From assembly GCA_026986155.1 (NCBI GenBank), contig JALSPC010000109.1:1-36886 (forward strand): a stretch of DNA of 36,886 nucleotides, read 5' to 3'. The notes beneath the pieces were generated by a model. It did not search any database. It worked only from the letters and a program-made list of their open reading frames with translations, and had not been told where the DNA came from. A program made the translations under genes and the position numbers. This DNA is from a bacterium (GTDB taxonomy: Bacteria > Desulfobacterota > S145-22). Below are positions 34,096 to 36,886 of the stretch, piece by piece; position 1 is the first letter of the stretch, and each line of letters starts with the position of its first letter.

Positions 34096-35175
34096 TTAAC
34101 CAATCTCCTTCTGAAAGAACTGGCGCGAGACGATCCGGGATATCTCGGCGGGGTTGGGAACGACGCCCCCCGGCCGGCCGTAAAAGAAGACATCCGATTG
34201 CCCCGAAAGCGCCAGCTGGACATCCTCCACCATCTGCCCCGCGTTCAACTCGAACACGAAAAAGTGCTTGACGCGCTTCGCCACCTCCTGGAGGGGCTTC
34301 TTGGGGAAAGGCCAGAGAGTGATGGGCCGGAACAGACCCACCTTGAGCCCCTCGTTGCGCGCCCGCTTGACGGCCGCTTTCGCGATGCGCGCCGCCGTTC
34401 CGAACGCCACGATGACCAAGTCCGCGTCATCTGTCTTGAACGATTCGAATCTCACCTCGGCATCCGCTATCTGCTCGTATTTCCGCATCAGCTTCCAGTT
34501 GTGTTCTTCCATCTGGCCGGGATCGAGGATCAACGAGCGGATGAAATGGCTTTTTCGCCCCTTCGCGCCCGTGATAGCCCAGGGCTTCCTTGGGAGTTTC
34601 CCCACGTCCCGCAGGACGGGGAAGCGAACCGGTTCCATCATCTGCCCCATCATCCCGTCGGCCAGGATGAGAACCGGCGTCCGATAATGATCCGCCAGGT
34701 CAAAGGCTTTGTAGGTCAAATCACAGAGCTCCTGCCCGGAAGCGGGCGCCAGGACGATGGTGCGGTAGTCGCCGTGGCCGCCGCCCCGGGTCGCCTGAAA
34801 GTAGTCCGACTGGGAGGGCGCGATGTTGCCGAGTCCCGGCCCTCCCCGCATCATGTTCACGATGACGGCGGGAAGCTCCAGGCCGCCCAGGTAGGAGATC
34901 CCCTCCTGCTTGAGGCTGATGCCGGGTGACGAGGAAGAGGTCATGACCCGGGCCCCTGCCATGCTGGCCCCGATGACCATGTTGATGGAGGCGATTTCGC
35001 TCTCCGCCTGGACAAAGACGCCACCCACTTCTGGCAACCGTCTCGACATGTACTCCGGCAGTTCGTTCTGGGGAGTAATGGGATAGCCGAAGTAGTAGCG
35101 GCACCCCGCGCGAAGGGCCGCCTCCGCCACGATATGGCTTCCCCGCATCAGGGAAGGTTTTTCATCTCTCTTCAC
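34096..35175 (-). CDS. vorB: 2-oxoacid:ferredoxin oxidoreductase, alpha subunit
   Basis: 359 residues. N-terminal pyrimidine-binding domain with GCRYYFGYPITPQNEL and the conserved Glu region VQAESEIASINMVIGASMAG, then TSSSSPGISLKQEGISYLGG, and a C-terminal transketolase-like domain with VIVAFGTAARIA. It follows the ferredoxin subunit with 14 bp overlap and abuts the beta subunit. Confidence 0.93.
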   Translation of the reverse strand: MKRDEKPSLMRGSHIVAEAALRAGCRYYFGYPITPQNELPEYMSRRLPEVGGVFVQAESEIASINMVIGASMAGARVMTSSSSPGISLKQEGISYLGGLELPAVIVNMMRGGPGLGNIAPSQSDYFQATRGGGHGDYRTIVLAPASGQELCDLTYKAFDLADHYRTPVLILADGMMGQMMEPVRFPVLRDVGKLPRKPWAITGAKGRKSHFIRSLILDPGQMEEHNWKLMRKYEQIADAEVRFESFKTDDADLVIVAFGTAARIAKAAVKRARNEGLKVGLFRPITLWPFPKKPLQEVAKRVKHFFVFELNAGQMVEDVQLALSGQSDVFFYGRPGGVVPNPAEISRIVSRQFFQKEIG

Positions 35176-35404
35176 GATACACCTCTATCGCAACCTCGGG
35201 ACACATGACGGCGCACAGGGTGCATCCCGTGCATCCCTTGCCGTCCTTCGCGCCATCCTTCTTCACCACGGCGTAAAAATACCCCATGGCGTTCCGCTTC
35301 GCGCCGATCTCAATCACGCCGTTGGGGCATGCCTCGACGCAAAAGGCGCATCCCTTGCATTGACTTGAATCGATTTTGATGGATCCTTTCAAAAACACCT
35401 CCAA
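35162..35404 (-). CDS. vorD: 2-oxoacid:ferredoxin oxidoreductase, ferredoxin-like delta subunit
   Basis: 80 residues with two 4Fe-4S binding sets: Cys16, 19, 22, 26 (CKGCAFCVEACP) and Cys58, 61, 64, 68 (CTGCTLCAVMCP). It passes electrons from the TPP site to external ferredoxin. First gene of the vorDBAC-ACT operon. GGAGG stands upstream of the ATG. The insertion between the clusters (KRNAMGYFYAVVKKDGAKDG) is usual for this subunit. Confidence 0.93.
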   Translation of the reverse strand: MEVFLKGSIKIDSSQCKGCAFCVEACPNGVIEIGAKRNAMGYFYAVVKKDGAKDGKGCTGCTLCAVMCPEVAIEVYREER

Positions 35405-35464
35405 TTAAAGAAAATAATCAAACACATTTTCCGGGTGATGTCAATCCACGCGCGGCGGATTTCC

Positions 35465-35890
35465 TCATTCCCCGATAATCTTGACGAGGACCCGCTTGCG
35501 CCGGCGGCCGTCGAACTCCCCGTAGAAGATCTGCTCCCACGGCCCGAAATCGAGCCGCCCTTCCGTCACGGCCACGACCACTTCCCTGCCCATGACCTGC
35601 CGTTTCAGGTGGGCGTCGCCGTTATCTTCCCCCGTCCTGTTGTGCAAATATTTGGAGACGGGTTCGTGGGGCGCCAGCCGCTCGAGCCAACGCTCGTAGT
35701 CCTGGTGCAGGCCCGATTCGTCGTCGTTGATGAAGACCGAGGCCGTGATATGCATAGCGTTGACCAGGCACAGTCCCTCCCGGATGCCGCTCTCCCGGAG
35801 GCACGCCTCGACCTGGGGGGTAATATTCACAAAGGCCCGGCGGCTCGGGATGTTGAACCATAATTCCTTCCTGTAACTCTTCATAACCAC
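35465..35890 (-). CDS. YjbQ/UPF0047 family protein
   Basis: 141 residues. Family marks are [15 protein letters not shown] and the His-rich region [19 protein letters not shown], followed by [15 protein letters not shown]. YjbQ members have weak thiamine-phosphate-synthase activity in E. coli complementation; the real role is unsettled. The start is taken as GTG at 35890 because GGAGG is seven bases upstream; an ATG two codons later is possible. It stands between the cobalamin genes and the vor operon, on the same strand as both. Confidence 0.9.
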   Translation of the reverse strand: MVMKSYRKELWFNIPSRRAFVNITPQVEACLRESGIREGLCLVNAMHITASVFINDDESGLHQDYERWLERLAPHEPVSKYLHNRTGEDNGDAHLKRQVMGREVVVAVTEGRLDFGPWEQIFYGEFDGRRRKRVLVKIIGE

Positions 35891-35904
35891 TTATATGCCT
35901 CCTG

Positions 35905-36807
35905 CTACACCATTCCCTTTTTTTTCACGATCATGAGGGAGAGATACCGTTCCTGCTCCTCCTCCAGGGCCTCATGGTTCAATTCCTTCACGACCCTCTG
36001 TCCGGGGAGGCAGCACTTCTGGATCCAGATGGCATGATGCAGAAGTCCCTCCGCCTCGAGGCTTTTGATGAGTTCCTGGGCGTCGCTGGGAATCTTCATG
36101 AACACCAGGTTGTCCGAATCCCGGAGCAGATCCCGAAGATGGGCGGGCGCCACCTGGGCCGAGGGGATAAGGGTCAGGCTCTCCCCGTCGATGGCGAGGG
36201 GAACGTTCAGAAGGTTCGCCGCGGCCGTTACCATCGACACCCCTGGAATAATCTCCAGCCTCACGGCCGGCTCCATCTTCCGGAGGTTCCGGGCCAGGTG
36301 GGAGAAGGTGCTGTAAAGCGAGGGATCCCCCAGGGTGATATATCCGCAGTCTTTCCCGGATTTCAGAGCCTCGAGAACCACCTTCGCGTTTTTCGCCCAC
36401 TGGGCGTCGAAGGCCTCCCGGTCGTAGGTAGCCTCGAATTCGAGAAATCGGACCTCCGCCGCGGGGGGGAGATGGGGCTTCGCGACGGTATGGGCGATGC
36501 TCTCCTCCACGCCCGCCTTCTTGGAGGCGAAAATAATGTCCAGTTTCTTCAGCCGCTCCACGGCCTGGAGGGTGATCATGGCGGGATCTCCCGGCCCCAC
36601 TCCGACCCCGTGGAGAGTTCCCAGGCTGGGCGCATGGGCCTCGGCCGCGCGCTTCCGCCGCCGGTTTTCCTTTCCAAGCTCGTTGATGAGGCAAGACGGC
36701 CGGAATTTACAGTATTCGCGGGGATGGACGCATTCCGCGTTCTCGTCCAAGAGGATCTTTTTGTTGTATTTCTGGCAGTAACCGTATTCCAGGCCGTTTT
36801 GACTCAA
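35905..36807 (-). CDS. cbiL: Precorrin-2/cobalt-factor-II C20-methyltransferase with N-terminal Cys-rich extension
   Basis: 300 residues. The methylase core begins at about 63 with GTLHGVGVGPGDPAMITL and has GYITLGDPSLYSTFSHLARNL, both typical of CobI/CbiL, which adds the C20 methyl in corrin synthesis. Residues 1-50 are an extra module with Cys11, Cys26, Cys33 and Cys39 (ECVHPREYCKFRPSC), resembling a small metal-binding domain. The start is TTG at 36807, supported by its overlap (TTGA) with the stop of the upstream adenosyltransferase gene. Whether the pathway is aerobic or anaerobic is not shown; the anaerobic CbiL form is likely from the setting. Confidence 0.88.
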   Translation of the reverse strand: MSQNGLEYGYCQKYNKKILLDENAECVHPREYCKFRPSCLINELGKENRRRKRAAEAHAPSLGTLHGVGVGPGDPAMITLQAVERLKKLDIIFASKKAGVEESIAHTVAKPHLPPAAEVRFLEFEATYDREAFDAQWAKNAKVVLEALKSGKDCGYITLGDPSLYSTFSHLARNLRKMEPAVRLEIIPGVSMVTAAANLLNVPLAIDGESLTLIPSAQVAPAHLRDLLRDSDNLVFMKIPSDAQELIKSLEAEGLLHHAIWIQKCCLPGQRVVKELNHEALEEEQERYLSLMIVKKKGMV

Positions 36808-36886
36808 AACTCCACCCCCCGCTGCGCCTTGATCCCCTTTTTATAGGGATGTTTTATCTCGCGCATCTCCGTAACCAGGTCCGCCG
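36804..36886 (-). CDS. cobO: Corrinoid adenosyltransferase CobO/BtuR, C-terminal end only
   Basis: The last 26 codons read ADLVTEMREIKHPYKKGIKA followed by QRGVEF and TGA. This is the conserved tail of the P-loop cob(I)alamin adenosyltransferase, which attaches adenosyl to cobalt. The rest lies beyond the right edge. It is translationally coupled to cbiL. Confidence 0.8.
   Translation of the reverse strand, partial: ADLVTEMREIKHPYKKGIKAQRGVEF

Noticed and set aside
33289-34929. 546-codon open frame on the plus strand
   Set aside because: Antisense of the 2-oxoacid oxidoreductase subunits; the His/Arg/Gly-rich translation is a GC-rich shadow.

Overview
The window reads as chromosomal DNA of a Gram-negative anaerobe, most likely a member of the Desulfobacterota (former Deltaproteobacteria). 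This placement is inferred from gene content, not from a database search. The supporting genes are Kdo synthesis (kdsA/kdsC, hence LPS), a lipoprotein decaheme cytochrome with an outer-membrane barrel partner, CcsB-type (system II) cytochrome c maturation, flavin-dependent ThyX, a ferredoxin-linked 2-oxoacid oxidoreductase, a MoeA-periplasmic-binding-protein fusion, and an HDOD-PAS protein. Most genes are tightly packed, with 1-14 bp overlaps.

Layout. (1) 1-3070, minus strand: an operon for a 67-residue unknown protein, arsE, arsF, arsG and acr3 (cut by the window edge). This is a set for organic and inorganic arsenic resistance. (2) 3088-6744, minus strand: a decaheme lipoprotein cytochrome (DmsE/MtrA type) followed by an MtrB/PioB-like outer-membrane barrel. 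The barrel gene is interrupted by an in-frame TGA and a one-base frameshift, yet its coding sense continues to a restored stop just before a strong terminator. (3) 7110-8285, plus strand: an ArsP/DUF318 permease diverging from the cytochrome operon across an AT-rich, repeat-containing control region. (4) 8433-11302, minus strand: a DctP-DctQ-DctM TRAP transporter with an intercistronic terminator and a long leader. (5) 11975-21680, plus strand: a housekeeping block, rpmE-thyX-prfA-prmC-murA-hisB-hisH-kdsA-kdsC-transaldolase-lipoprotein-hisA-hisF, in which Kdo genes are inserted into a histidine cluster. (6) 21697-25563: a histidine kinase with a degenerate receiver (minus), then an O6-alkylguanine-DNA alkyltransferase coupled to an HDOD-PAS-PAS-DHp protein that has no ATPase domain (plus). 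(7) 25583-31332, plus strand: a molybdenum-cofactor cluster, moeA, moeA-PBP fusion, moaA, moaC, a repeat-rich spacer, and a MOSC-MogA fusion whose MOSC half lacks its usual cysteines. (8) 31436-32287: ccsB with a clear promoter and a bidirectional terminator. (9) 32365-35404, minus strand: a four-subunit 2-oxoacid:ferredoxin oxidoreductase plus a tandem-ACT protein. (10) 35465-36886, minus strand: a YjbQ protein, a cobalamin C20-methyltransferase with an N-terminal Cys-rich extension, and the tail of a corrinoid adenosyltransferase.

Together the genes suggest an anaerobe with cytochrome-based extracellular or outer-membrane electron transfer, molybdoenzymes, corrinoids and exposure to arsenicals. 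The points most worth a second look are the interrupted barrel gene with a SECIS-like hairpin after its TGA, its placement between two arsenic loci, the ATPase-less HDOD signalling protein, and the cysteine-less MOSC-MogA fusion.
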